A stretch of 64,000 nt of DNA from Sphingobium trunci (GTDB lineage: Bacteria > Pseudomonadota > Alphaproteobacteria > Sphingomonadales > Sphingomonadaceae): positions 1 through 64,000 of the forward strand of contig NZ_JAKUJY010000011.1 of the NCBI RefSeq assembly GCF_022664535.1, written 5' to 3'. The notes under the pieces were generated by a model, which was given only the letters and a program-made list of their open reading frames with translations, did not search any database and was not told where the DNA came from. Position 1 is the stretch's first letter, and each line of letters begins with the position of its first letter. Positions 19,545-27,666 of the stretch are shown piece by piece. A program made the position numbers and the translations under genes.

Positions 19545-19593
19545 GCATAGGATTCGCATAGGATTGCCTGAAAAATCCGTCGAATCCTATGCG
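19545..19593. repeat. Three-copy 12-bp repeat, two direct and one inverted, upstream of kup
   Basis: GCATAGGATTCG (19545-19556) is followed directly, overlapping by two bases, by CGCATAGGATT (19555-19565); after 17 bases CGAATCCTATGCG (19581-19593) is the exact inverted copy. The pairs are perfect over 11-12 bp. It lies 79-127 bp upstream of kup and 87 bp before the small gene at 19680. It could be operator half-sites for both divergent genes or alternative RNA hairpins in the kup leader. Confidence 0.6.
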
Positions 19594-19679
19594 ATTTCAA
19601 CGGAAAACACGGCATCTCGCTCTCGATAAGCTATGCCCTGATGCGTAATTGAGCGTCCTCCCGGATGGAGGAAGCCGTC

Positions 19680-19946
19680 ATGACAGGCTGGTATGACCAT
19701 TGGATCGCGAAGACGGGTCTGCGGATCGCGGGCCTGATGTTGCTGGCCTCCGCCTGGCCGGAGGAGAATATCCTGCACCGGATGGTGATGGAGCATCCTG
19801 CGGCGGGCATGAGCGTTGGACAATATCTGCTGGGGGCGCTGCTGTTCCTGAGCGCGACGTCGGGGGCCGCGCTGACCGCCATGGGTCCACGTCTGTGGAA
19901 GCCGGTGCCCCTGTCCGCCCGCTGGTCGAGCAACGGCCGGAAATAG
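19680..19946 (+). CDS. Small membrane protein, unknown
   Basis: 88 residues. The start at 19680 is preferred over 19665 because GGAGGAAG sits five bases before it. Two hydrophobic stretches (GLRIAGLMLLASAW near residue 13 and YLLGALLFLSATSGAALTA near 49) suggest two membrane spans, with a basic C-terminal end. No known family recognised. It is divergent from kup across the repeat region and converges with the GntR gene, three bases apart. Confidence 0.6.
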   Translation: MTGWYDHWIAKTGLRIAGLMLLASAWPEENILHRMVMEHPAAGMSVGQYLLGALLFLSATSGAALTAMGPRLWKPVPLSARWSSNGRK

Positions 19947-19949
19947 CCG

Positions 19950-20612
19950 TCAGCCAAGCAGCGACCGGACATGGTCGACATGGCCACGCGCCGCGCGTTC
20001 GGCGGCGTCGCCGTCGCGCGCCACGATGGCGTCGTAGATCGCCCGGTAATCGGCCATGCGGACCTGTTGCAGCCGGGGCGATTGGAATTGCGAATAGATG
20101 ATGTGCATCCCGATCGCCGGGAACAGCCGTTGCAATTCGCGGTTTCCGCCGATCGCCAGGATCGCGCGATAGAAATGCCTGCGCGCCCGGCTGAACTCTC
20201 CCGGTTCGGTCTGGGGACCGATCTCCGCCAGCATCGCCATGGCGGCATCCAGCGCCGCCCGGTCGCGCGCGGCGGAATAGGCGATCGCGGCCAGCCGGGC
20301 GGCCAGCCCCGTCATGGCCGCCGCGACATCCAGTATTTCATTCGTCTCGGCGAGGTCGAGCTGGCGAATCGAGGGCGACCTGAAACGGCTGGGGTCGACG
20401 ACACCCCGCACCGCGAGACGCTGGATCGCCTCCCGCACCGCGTTGCGCCCGACCCCGAAGCGAAGCGCGAGTTCCGTTTCCACCAGCCGCTGGCCCGGCA
20501 CCATGCGATGCGCCTCCAGATCCTGCATGATCCCGCGATAGACCCGCTCAGACGCGCCCGCCGCCCCATGTTCTTCGTCGGCATCCGCCTGCTGATGAAC
20601 CACCAATGTCAC
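19950..20612 (-). CDS. GntR-family regulator, FCD (FadR-like) subfamily
   Basis: 220 residues. N-terminal winged helix with RLVETELALRFGVGRNAVREAIQRL at about 42-66, and an all-helical FCD effector domain with the RRHFYRAILAIGGN segment and the C-terminal metal-ligand His in VDHVRS. It is divergent from the acyl-CoA dehydrogenase/kinase operon, whose likely repressor it is. A perfect GntR-type palindrome lies 18 bp upstream of its start. Confidence 0.9.
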   Translation of the reverse strand: MTLVVHQQADADEEHGAAGASERVYRGIMQDLEAHRMVPGQRLVETELALRFGVGRNAVREAIQRLAVRGVVDPSRFRSPSIRQLDLAETNEILDVAAAMTGLAARLAAIAYSAARDRAALDAAMAMLAEIGPQTEPGEFSRARRHFYRAILAIGGNRELQRLFPAIGMHIIYSQFQSPRLQQVRMADYRAIYDAIVARDGDAAERAARGHVDHVRSLLG

Positions 20613-20629
20613 TGCCCCGTTATACGGTT

Positions 20630-20644
20630 GATTGTTCTACAATC
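20630..20644. promoter_or_regulatory. GntR/FadR-type operator GATTGT-TCT-ACAATC
   Basis: Perfect 6+6 bp inverted repeat with a 3-bp centre in the 121-bp divergent gap between the GntR gene and the acyl-CoA dehydrogenase. The TTGT-NNN-ACAA core fits the FadR-subfamily consensus, so the site could serve both autorepression and control of the operon. Confidence 0.65.
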
Positions 20645-20733
20645 CTGTCCTACACTATAGCTCGGTCGCACAGCGGATGAAAGCGAATCCGGAGAAAAAG
20701 TCCGAAGCGACCAATGATCAAGGCGGATGAGGA

Positions 20734-21942
20734 ATGACCATGGCGGGCGATGAGGGGGTCGGTAAGGACAGGGCGGCGGCGATCGCCGACAAGGTCGAGC
20801 GTTTCGTCCGCGACGTGGTAAGCGGCTATGAACGCGATCCGCGATGCGGCTCTCATGGCCCCAGCGAGGAGATGGTCGCCGAATTGCGGGCCTTGGCGCG
20901 CGAGGCGGGCGTGATGACGCCGCACATCCTGGCGGATGGATCGCATCTGAACCAGCGCGAAACGGCGATGGTGCTCAAAAAGTCGGGCCTCTCGCCGCTG
21001 GGGCCGGTCGCGGTCAACACCATGGCCCCCGACGAGGGCAATATGTATCTGCTGGGCAAGGTCGCGACCGCCGAGCAGAAGGCGCGCTTCCTGGCGCCTT
21101 TGGTGCGGGGCGAGGCGCGTTCCGCCTTCTTCATGACCGAACCGGCGGCCGACGGCGGCGCGGGCTCCGATCCTTCGATGATGCAAACCACCTGCCGGCG
21201 CGAAGGCGGCGAATGGGTCATCAACGGGCGCAAGACCTTCATCACCGGCGCGCAGGGCGCTAAAGTGGGCATCGTCATGGCGAAGTCGGACGCCACCGAC
21301 GGAACCGGTGGCGCTTGCCTGTTCCTGGTCGACCTGCCGCACCCCGCGATCCGGATCGAGCGCGTGCTCGATACGATCGACAATTCCATGCCGGGCGGCC
21401 ATTCGCTGGTGGCGATCGACAATCTTCGCGTGTCCGACAGCCAGCTTCTGGGGGAAGCCGGCAAGGGCTTTCAATATGCACAGGTGCGGCTCAGTCCAGC
21501 GCGCCTTTCCCACTGCATGCGCTGGTGGGGTGCGGCGTTGCGCTCACATGAAATCGCAAGTGCCTATGCCTGTTCGCGTCAGGCCTTCGGCAAGGCGCTG
21601 GTCGACCATGAAGGGGTGGGCTTCATGCTGGCCGAAAATCTCATCGACCTCAAGCAGGCCGAACTGATGATCGACTGGTGCGCCGACATATTGGATGGCG
21701 GATCGCTCGGCACGGCGGAAAGCTCCATGGCGAAGGTCGCCGTGTCGGAGGCGCTGATGCGCGTCGCCGACCGCTGCGTGCAGGTGATGGGCGGTTCGGG
21801 GGTTTCGGGCGACACGATCGTCGAGAAGGTGTTTCGCGACATACGGGCCTTTCGCATCTATGATGGTCCGACCGAGGTGCACAAATGGTCGCTCGCCAAG
21901 AAGATCAAGCGCGAACATGCGCACGGGCTGGCCGCGATATGA
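20734..21942 (+). CDS. Acyl-CoA dehydrogenase, ACAD10/11-like
   Basis: 402-residue FAD enzyme. The middle beta domain shows [19 protein letters not shown] at about 131-149 and [13 protein letters not shown] near 160; the C-terminal helical domain carries [34 protein letters not shown], the flavin-binding end typical of the family. ATG 20740 has a better-spaced GAGGA than 20734, so the protein may be two residues shorter. The next gene overlaps by four bases and is an APH-type kinase; in animals the two activities are fused as ACAD10/ACAD11, which act on 4-hydroxyacyl-CoAs. Confidence 0.92.
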   Translation: MTMAGDEGVGKDRAAAIADKVERFVRDVVSGYERDPRCGSHGPSEEMVAELRALAREAGVMTPHILADGSHLNQRETAMVLKKSGLSPLGPVAVNTMAPDEGNMYLLGKVATAEQKARFLAPLVRGEARSAFFMTEPAADGGAGSDPSMMQTTCRREGGEWVINGRKTFITGAQGAKVGIVMAKSDATDGTGGACLFLVDLPHPAIRIERVLDTIDNSMPGGHSLVAIDNLRVSDSQLLGEAGKGFQYAQVRLSPARLSHCMRWWGAALRSHEIASAYACSRQAFGKALVDHEGVGFMLAENLIDLKQAELMIDWCADILDGGSLGTAESSMAKVAVSEALMRVADRCVQVMGGSGVSGDTIVEKVFRDIRAFRIYDGPTEVHKWSLAKKIKREHAHGLAAI

Positions 21943-22994
21943 CCGGCAGCGACGGCACGATGCCGGTCCGGGCCGGTTTCGAACTGGACGAGGCGCGGCT
22001 GGGCAATTGGTTGCAGGACCATGTCGAGGGCTTTTCCGGCCCCCTTTCCCTGCGGCAGTTTTCCGGCGGCCAGTCCAACCCGACCTATTTGCTGGTGGCC
22101 CCCGGCCGTTCCTATGTGCTGCGCCGCAAGCCGCCCGGCGTGCTGCTGAAGGGCGCGCACGCCGTCGACCGCGAGGCTCGGGTGATGGCCGCTCTGGGTT
22201 CGGCGGGCTTTCCGGTGCCGCGCATCTTTGGCCTGTGCGAAGACGATGGCGTGATCGGCAGCCCCTTCTATGTCATGGAGAAGGTCGACGGCCGGATATT
22301 CTGGAACCTCGCATTGCCGGATATCGCGGCGGCGGAGCGGCCCGCCTATTTCGATGCGATGAACGCGACGATCGCGGCGCTGCATGCGATCGACCCTGCC
22401 GATGTCGGCCTGTCCGATTATGGGCGGCCGGGCAATTATTTCGAGCGGCAGATCGCCCGCTGGTCGAAACAATATGAGGAGGATGAGGCTGCCGGGCGAA
22501 ACGATGACATGGACTCGCTGATCGCATGGCTGCGGTCGCGGGAACTGCCCACCGACGAAAGTCGGATCGTCCACGGCGATTTCCGCATCGACAACATGAT
22601 CTTCCACCCTACCGAGCCAAGGGTGATCGCGGTGCTCGACTGGGAATTGTCGACGCTGGGCCATCCGCTGGCCGACTTCGCCTATCATTCGATGATGTAC
22701 CATATTCCGGGCGAGATCGTGGCGGGGCTGGCTGGCGAGGATCTGGCGGCGCTGAATATCCCGCCGGAGGAAGCCTATGTCGCCGACTATTGCCGCCGGA
22801 CCGGCCGCCCCGCCATTCCCGACTATGGCTTCTATCTCATCTTCAACATCTTCCGCCTTGCCGCGATCTTCCACGGCATCAAGGGCCGGGTGATCCGGGG
22901 TACCGCCAGTTCGGCGGAGGCGCAGGCCCGCGCGAGCCATTTCCCCGCCCTCGCCCGGATCGGCCGGCAGCTCTGCGACAGCCAGCCGGGCTGA
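21939..22994 (+). CDS. APH-family phosphotransferase, probable 4-hydroxyacyl-CoA kinase
   Basis: 351-residue cytosolic kinase-fold protein. The catalytic loop [11 protein letters not shown] is at about 208-218 and the metal motif [11 protein letters not shown] at about 226-236; the N-lobe includes [12 protein letters not shown] and [24 protein letters not shown]. Start ATG 21939 overlaps the dehydrogenase stop (ATGA). Together the two genes are the split form of an ACAD10/11 or LvaA-type system that phosphorylates then dehydrates 4-hydroxyacyl-CoA for beta-oxidation. Not an antibiotic resistance gene by context. Confidence 0.85.
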   Translation: MTGSDGTMPVRAGFELDEARLGNWLQDHVEGFSGPLSLRQFSGGQSNPTYLLVAPGRSYVLRRKPPGVLLKGAHAVDREARVMAALGSAGFPVPRIFGLCEDDGVIGSPFYVMEKVDGRIFWNLALPDIAAAERPAYFDAMNATIAALHAIDPADVGLSDYGRPGNYFERQIARWSKQYEEDEAAGRNDDMDSLIAWLRSRELPTDESRIVHGDFRIDNMIFHPTEPRVIAVLDWELSTLGHPLADFAYHSMMYHIPGEIVAGLAGEDLAALNIPPEEAYVADYCRRTGRPAIPDYGFYLIFNIFRLAAIFHGIKGRVIRGTASSAEAQARASHFPALARIGRQLCDSQPG

Positions 22995-23002
22995 TCGACG
23001 AC

Positions 23003-24604
23003 CTAATCTATCCTGACGACGGCGATCGACTTGGACGGCATGTCGAAAACCAGGCGTCCGCCTTCCTGACGGCCGCTGAAGGGTTGGGGACGGACCGCTT
23101 CAGGCGCAGCCATAGTGTTGGCGGTGTCCATCGCCGGAGCCGTCAGGATCTGGCCCGACGCGCGGCCGGTGAGGTTGGTGTCCACCCGGGCGGGCTTGCC
23201 GGGATCGGTATTCACGATCGCAACATAGAGCCCGCCGTCCTTGCCGCGTGCCGCCGACATGTCGATCATCGGCATGCGGATCGCGCCGTTGACATAATCG
23301 GGCGTCGCGACGAGCGCCGGATAGGGTGTGGCATCCATGAACGGCTGGTAGAGATCGAACACATGATAGGTAGGGGTCAGGACCATCCTGTCGCCCTGGG
23401 TCAGGATCATCGCCTGGAGGACATTCACCATCTGCGCGATATTCGCCATCTTCACCCGATCGGTGTGCCGGTGGAAGATGTCCAGCGTCAGGGCGGCGAC
23501 CATCGCGTCGCGCAGCGTGTTCTGCTGGAAATGATGCTCTCCCGGCCCCGCATTGCGGTCCAGCTTGTACCAGGCGCCCCATTCGTCGACGAACAGCGCC
23601 ATCTTCCGTCCCGCATCATATTTGTCCATGATCGCTTCGACCTGCGACAGGAGCGGGTCCATCTTTCGCGCAAGGTCCAGTACATCGGCCCATTCCGCTT
23701 CGGAAAAGCCGGTCGCCTCGCTCTTCGGGCGCCCCATCGGCATGGCATAATAATGGAAGCTCAAAGCCTCGGTCTCGCCGGGATGCTTCATCATCGCTTC
23801 GGTAAAGGCCTCATAGTCACCGCCGCCCTGCACGCTCGCGCCACTCGCGACCCGGATCATGCCCATTGATCCGGGCGCCTTCACGAATGCGGAATAGCGA
23901 GCGTTCACGTCGGCGGCATAAGCGGGAAGCATATTGCCGCCGCAGCCCCAGGTTTCGTTGCCGATGCCGAAATATTTGATCGTCCAGGGCTTCGCCCGGC
24001 CATTCTTCCGCCGTTCCTTCGCCAGCGTGGAATCGTTGTCGGCCGTCATATATTCAAGCCATAGCTGCATGTCGCGCGGCGACATCGATCCGACATTGCC
24101 GGACACATAGGCGTCCGCGCCCAGCAGTTCCATGAAGTCCAGAAATTCATGCGTGCCGAACTGGTTGCTGTCGGTCACATCGTCCCAGTTCATCCGGGTG
24201 CGTACCGGGCGCCGGGATCGCGGCCCGATGCCGTCGCGCCAGTCATAGACCTCGCTGAAGCATCCGCCAGGCCAGCGGACGACGGGCACATGGATTTTCC
24301 GCAGAGCGTCCAGCACATCCTTGCGATAGCCCCTGACATTGGGAATGCGGCTGCCGGGGCCGACCCATATCCCCTCATAGATGCCGCGCCCCAGATGCTC
24401 GGCGAACTGGCCATAGATGTTACGGTCGATCTTCGTTCCCGGCTTGTCGAGGTTGATCACCGCCGACACCCTGGCCGCTTCCTGCGACGATGCGGGCATG
24501 GCCGGGGCAAGCAGTGCGAGCATCGCCACCGCGAACATGCCTGCCCAGCCCAGCCCCTTGCCAGGGCGATTTTTCGGGCGGCGAAGCGGCGATACCATGG
24601 TCAT
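23003..24604 (-). CDS. Exported GH51 alpha-L-arabinofuranosidase
   Basis: 533 residues with a signal peptide (basic RRPKNRPGK, hydrophobic WAGMFAVAMLALLAPAMPA, cleavage near ASS-QEA). The GH51 barrel shows FAEHLGRGIYEGIWVG at about 67-82, WPGGCFSEVYDWRDGIGP near 113, and the acid/base Glu in GIGNETWGCGG near 217. It cleaves arabinofuranosyl side chains from arabinoxylan or arabinan oligomers. It lies 26 bp after GH115 in the leftward operon and has a paralogue at 34012. Its stop is 8 bp from that of the convergent kinase gene. Confidence 0.93.
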   Translation of the reverse strand: MTMVSPLRRPKNRPGKGLGWAGMFAVAMLALLAPAMPASSQEAARVSAVINLDKPGTKIDRNIYGQFAEHLGRGIYEGIWVGPGSRIPNVRGYRKDVLDALRKIHVPVVRWPGGCFSEVYDWRDGIGPRSRRPVRTRMNWDDVTDSNQFGTHEFLDFMELLGADAYVSGNVGSMSPRDMQLWLEYMTADNDSTLAKERRKNGRAKPWTIKYFGIGNETWGCGGNMLPAYAADVNARYSAFVKAPGSMGMIRVASGASVQGGGDYEAFTEAMMKHPGETEALSFHYYAMPMGRPKSEATGFSEAEWADVLDLARKMDPLLSQVEAIMDKYDAGRKMALFVDEWGAWYKLDRNAGPGEHHFQQNTLRDAMVAALTLDIFHRHTDRVKMANIAQMVNVLQAMILTQGDRMVLTPTYHVFDLYQPFMDATPYPALVATPDYVNGAIRMPMIDMSAARGKDGGLYVAIVNTDPGKPARVDTNLTGRASGQILTAPAMDTANTMAAPEAVRPQPFSGRQEGGRLVFDMPSKSIAVVRID

Positions 24605-24630
24605 TGGCTTTTAACCCCTGTGATGTCTCT

Positions 24631-27564
24631 TCAGGCCGACGCTTCGCCGATCCTGACGGCGGGCGGGCCGAAATAGCTGGCGGGCAGCTTGTCCCGGTAG
24701 GCGATGATGGTTTCGACGACGATGGTCGGATCGACCATGGCGACGTGCAGGCTGTGGTTGCCCGGCTCCGCGATCGGCAGCCTGAACCGCATGATCCGCA
24801 TGTCGGTGCGGGAATCCTGGCCGTGGGCCGCGCCGAGAAACTCCTCCGATTCCCGCTTTTCCGGGGTGAAGACGGTCACGATCTGCGGCTTTTCATCGTC
24901 GATCCAGAGCGCCAGCGACAATCGATGCGCGGGATTGACGTTCAGCGTCGGCGCGGTGACGAGGTCGAAGGTCCAATCACCCGCTTCCCCGACGAAAATC
25001 GGATAGTCGAGGCGCGGTGCCTTCGCCGGATCGGCGATGGAGGGCGCATCGACCGGGAAGATCGACATCGCCGCATCGACCCGGCCATAATCGGGGATCC
25101 TATCCCACCGCACATCGCCTGCCGGGACATTGCGTTCGAAGCCGTGGGCGGGGATGGAGAAGGCGCCTGTCAGACTGCCCCAGCGTCCCTTCGCGGCGCG
25201 AGCCTGAGCCGCCGACGCTTTCACGACATTTACCGACACGCTTATGCTGGGCGAAACCACGCCGTCGCTGACGTTGACCGTGCCGTCGCTGATCCGGATC
25301 GATCCCCTGGACCTGCCTTCGGGAACCTTGCTCCAGTCGATGTCCACCCAGTAGCGCCGATCGCCCTTGCCAGTGGAAAAGGCGGCGGTTTCGGTCAACA
25401 CGATCCATGGGTCGCTGGCCGACACCCGCGCGGCGACCGGCCGCGTGCCGCGCGGAAAGACCTCGACCCAACTGCGCTGGCGGCGCAGGCTGTCGAACGG
25501 CGGAAGGATGGGCGGCTGATAATAGCCCGGCCAGGCCTGGGTCGCGCCCTCTATCGCGACGCCGAACGACGCGCCGTCCTTCAGGTCCAGTTGCGACACC
25601 GGCGGGGCGATATCCTGATTGGGCTGATACCAGTCGAAATAGCCGATATAGCTCTGGTCCATCAGGTGGTTCCATTTGCCGCCCGACAGATCATGATTAT
25701 AGGTGTCGCGGATCTGGTGCGCCTGCGCGAACAGCCGCTTCACCTCGGCCGCTTCATCATTGGTGCTGGCCCGCCCCTGCTGGGCGAACCGCTTGTTGCG
25801 CGCGGCGGCGACCAGCATTTCCGTGAGGTTGCAGCAACCGCGAATGGGATGGAGCACAAGCTGATAATAAGCGGCGCGGCAGGTTTCCGGCAATGCTTCG
25901 TTGATGGCCTCGGCGCGGGTGCGCAATGCCTGCCAAAGGGCGACGATGCGTTCGGCTTCGCGGAAATTTTCCAGGCTATAGGTGTCCGGGCGAAGCTGCT
26001 CCGGTTTGCGCCAGGCATTATATTTGGCGTAGCGGGACACGAGCGACGCGATCTCCGCCGCATGGGCCGGGCCGAACTCCCGTTCCGCCCATAGCCGCGT
26101 CCATTCGGCAATCCGGTCCTTCGAAACCGCCTTCGGGTCCCATGCCATGGCAAGGAAGAATTCGATCGGCAGCTCCAGCGGCTTGAGGTCGCCGATATTG
26201 CTGATCCAGATGCGGTCGGCGCCATATTCGAGCGCCAGGTTCATCTGCTCCCAGATTTTCGGGAAGGGGTTGGTGTTGATCCACTTGTAGCTATAGGGTC
26301 CGCCGTTCATGTCCATATGATGGTAGACGCCGAAACCGCCGGTGCGCGTGGCCCGTTCCTGCGGCGTAGGCAGGCGGCGGATATAGCCGACATTGTCGTC
26401 GGAAAACATGAGCGTGACGTCTTCGGGCAATTTGAGGCCCGCGTCATAATATTTCTGCACCTCCGTGAAGAGGACCCACACTTGCGGAATATCCTCGATC
26501 CGCTTGCCGGTTTCTTCCTGCAGGATGCGGCGCTGGTCGGTGATGATGGTTTCGAGCAGTTCGACGTCGGATCGAATCCCGCCGGTTCCCTGCAAAGCCA
26601 CGTCACCGTCGCCGCGCATGCCCATTGTCACCAGCAATTCCCGGTCCTTGCTGCGCCGCGCCCCTTCACGGAAGAATTGCTGCACCGCCGGGCGATTGGT
26701 GAGATAGTTCCATTCGCCATTGCCTGGCCGGCGCGAGGTCCATTCCCGGTGCGCGCGGTTCATCGGTTCATGGTGGGACGTGCCCATGACGATGCCATAT
26801 TCGTCCGCCAGCGGCCCGTTCTTCGGATCATCCTCGTTAAAGGCATTGTTCCACATGGCGGGCCAGAGATAGTTGGCGCGCAGCCGCAGCAGCAGTTCGA
26901 AGACCTTCGTGTAGAAGGCCGAATTCATGCCGCCGAACTTCTCCGCCGTCCACGCCGACAGGCACGGCGCTTCATTGTTGAGGAAGATGCCGCGATATCT
27001 GACCGCCGGTTCGCCCTGAAAATACCGGCCGTAGGACAGGCGCAGCGACTGGCGCTTCACCACCGGCACGTCGGCCCACCAATACCAGGGCGACACCCCG
27101 ATATTCTGCGACAGATCGTAGATGCCATAGATGGTGCCCCGCTTGTCGCTGCCCGCTATGACCAGGGCTTCCCGGACGCCGGGCATGGGGTTGCGAACGG
27201 TCTGGAGCGTGTAGCTTTCCCATTTGCCGCGGATCGGCGCGACATCTATGGCGCCGGTTTGGGCCAGGCGGTCGATGACCGGGCTTTTGCCGAGCGTGCC
27301 GATCAACACCATGCGTGGACGGTCGGGCGTGGCGGACAGCTTCGCATCGGCACCCGTCACCCGGCCGATATCCGCCGCCAGGTCCCGCGCGGCCCGCAGC
27401 ACGCCGGGAAAGTCGCCATCATCGACGAAGAGGGGGATGTTTCCCCCTTTCCCCGCCAGCTCGAAACCTCCGGCCCTGGCGTCGAAACGCACCGCCGCCC
27501 GCAGCGGACTGGCGGCCAGCGCCGCGGCCAGAGACCCGGACAAAAGCGTACGACGTGACAGCAT
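24631..27564 (-). CDS. Exported GH115 xylan alpha-1,2-glucuronidase
   Basis: 977 residues, the usual size of GH115. The N-terminus MLSRRTLLSGSLAAALAASP has a twin-arginine-like SRRTLL, so Tat export is likely. The long central region carries IYGIYDLSQNIGVSPWYWWADVP, MGTSHHEPMNRAHREW and MFSDDNVGYIRRLP, all characteristic of the catalytic part; the C-terminal beta-sandwich follows from about residue 780. It removes (4-O-methyl)glucuronic acid from xylan. Its place between the TonB receptor and GH51 supports glucuronoarabinoxylan as the substrate. Confidence 0.93.
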   Translation of the reverse strand: MLSRRTLLSGSLAAALAASPLRAAVRFDARAGGFELAGKGGNIPLFVDDGDFPGVLRAARDLAADIGRVTGADAKLSATPDRPRMVLIGTLGKSPVIDRLAQTGAIDVAPIRGKWESYTLQTVRNPMPGVREALVIAGSDKRGTIYGIYDLSQNIGVSPWYWWADVPVVKRQSLRLSYGRYFQGEPAVRYRGIFLNNEAPCLSAWTAEKFGGMNSAFYTKVFELLLRLRANYLWPAMWNNAFNEDDPKNGPLADEYGIVMGTSHHEPMNRAHREWTSRRPGNGEWNYLTNRPAVQQFFREGARRSKDRELLVTMGMRGDGDVALQGTGGIRSDVELLETIITDQRRILQEETGKRIEDIPQVWVLFTEVQKYYDAGLKLPEDVTLMFSDDNVGYIRRLPTPQERATRTGGFGVYHHMDMNGGPYSYKWINTNPFPKIWEQMNLALEYGADRIWISNIGDLKPLELPIEFFLAMAWDPKAVSKDRIAEWTRLWAEREFGPAHAAEIASLVSRYAKYNAWRKPEQLRPDTYSLENFREAERIVALWQALRTRAEAINEALPETCRAAYYQLVLHPIRGCCNLTEMLVAAARNKRFAQQGRASTNDEAAEVKRLFAQAHQIRDTYNHDLSGGKWNHLMDQSYIGYFDWYQPNQDIAPPVSQLDLKDGASFGVAIEGATQAWPGYYQPPILPPFDSLRRQRSWVEVFPRGTRPVAARVSASDPWIVLTETAAFSTGKGDRRYWVDIDWSKVPEGRSRGSIRISDGTVNVSDGVVSPSISVSVNVVKASAAQARAAKGRWGSLTGAFSIPAHGFERNVPAGDVRWDRIPDYGRVDAAMSIFPVDAPSIADPAKAPRLDYPIFVGEAGDWTFDLVTAPTLNVNPAHRLSLALWIDDEKPQIVTVFTPEKRESEEFLGAAHGQDSRTDMRIMRFRLPIAEPGNHSLHVAMVDPTIVVETIIAYRDKLPASYFGPPAVRIGEASA

Positions 27565-27626
27565 AAACAGTCCCGATTATTTGGGAAGGAGCCGAACGGA
27601 CCTTGGCCGCCACCGTCCCGGATGAA

Positions 27627-27654
27627 GGGGAAGGCGGCGCATACCGCCCTCCCC
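27627..27654 (-). terminator. Hairpin between the TonB receptor and GH115
   Basis: 11-bp arms (GGGGAAGGCGG and CCGCCCTCCCC, one mismatch) around a 6-base loop, just downstream of the receptor stop. On the minus strand it is followed only by TTCATC, so it may be a weak terminator or an mRNA-stabilising hairpin giving unequal receptor and enzyme levels. Confidence 0.5.
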
Positions 27655-27666
27655 ATTTTCAAATTA

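Noticed and set aside
21939..22994. Aminoglycoside resistance kinase
   Set aside because: The APH fold is present, but the four-base overlap with an acyl-CoA dehydrogenase and the ACAD10/11 parallel point to acyl-CoA metabolism.
22526..23869. 447-codon plus-strand open frame across kinase and GH51
   Set aside because: Crosses the ends of two well-supported genes and lacks any domain.
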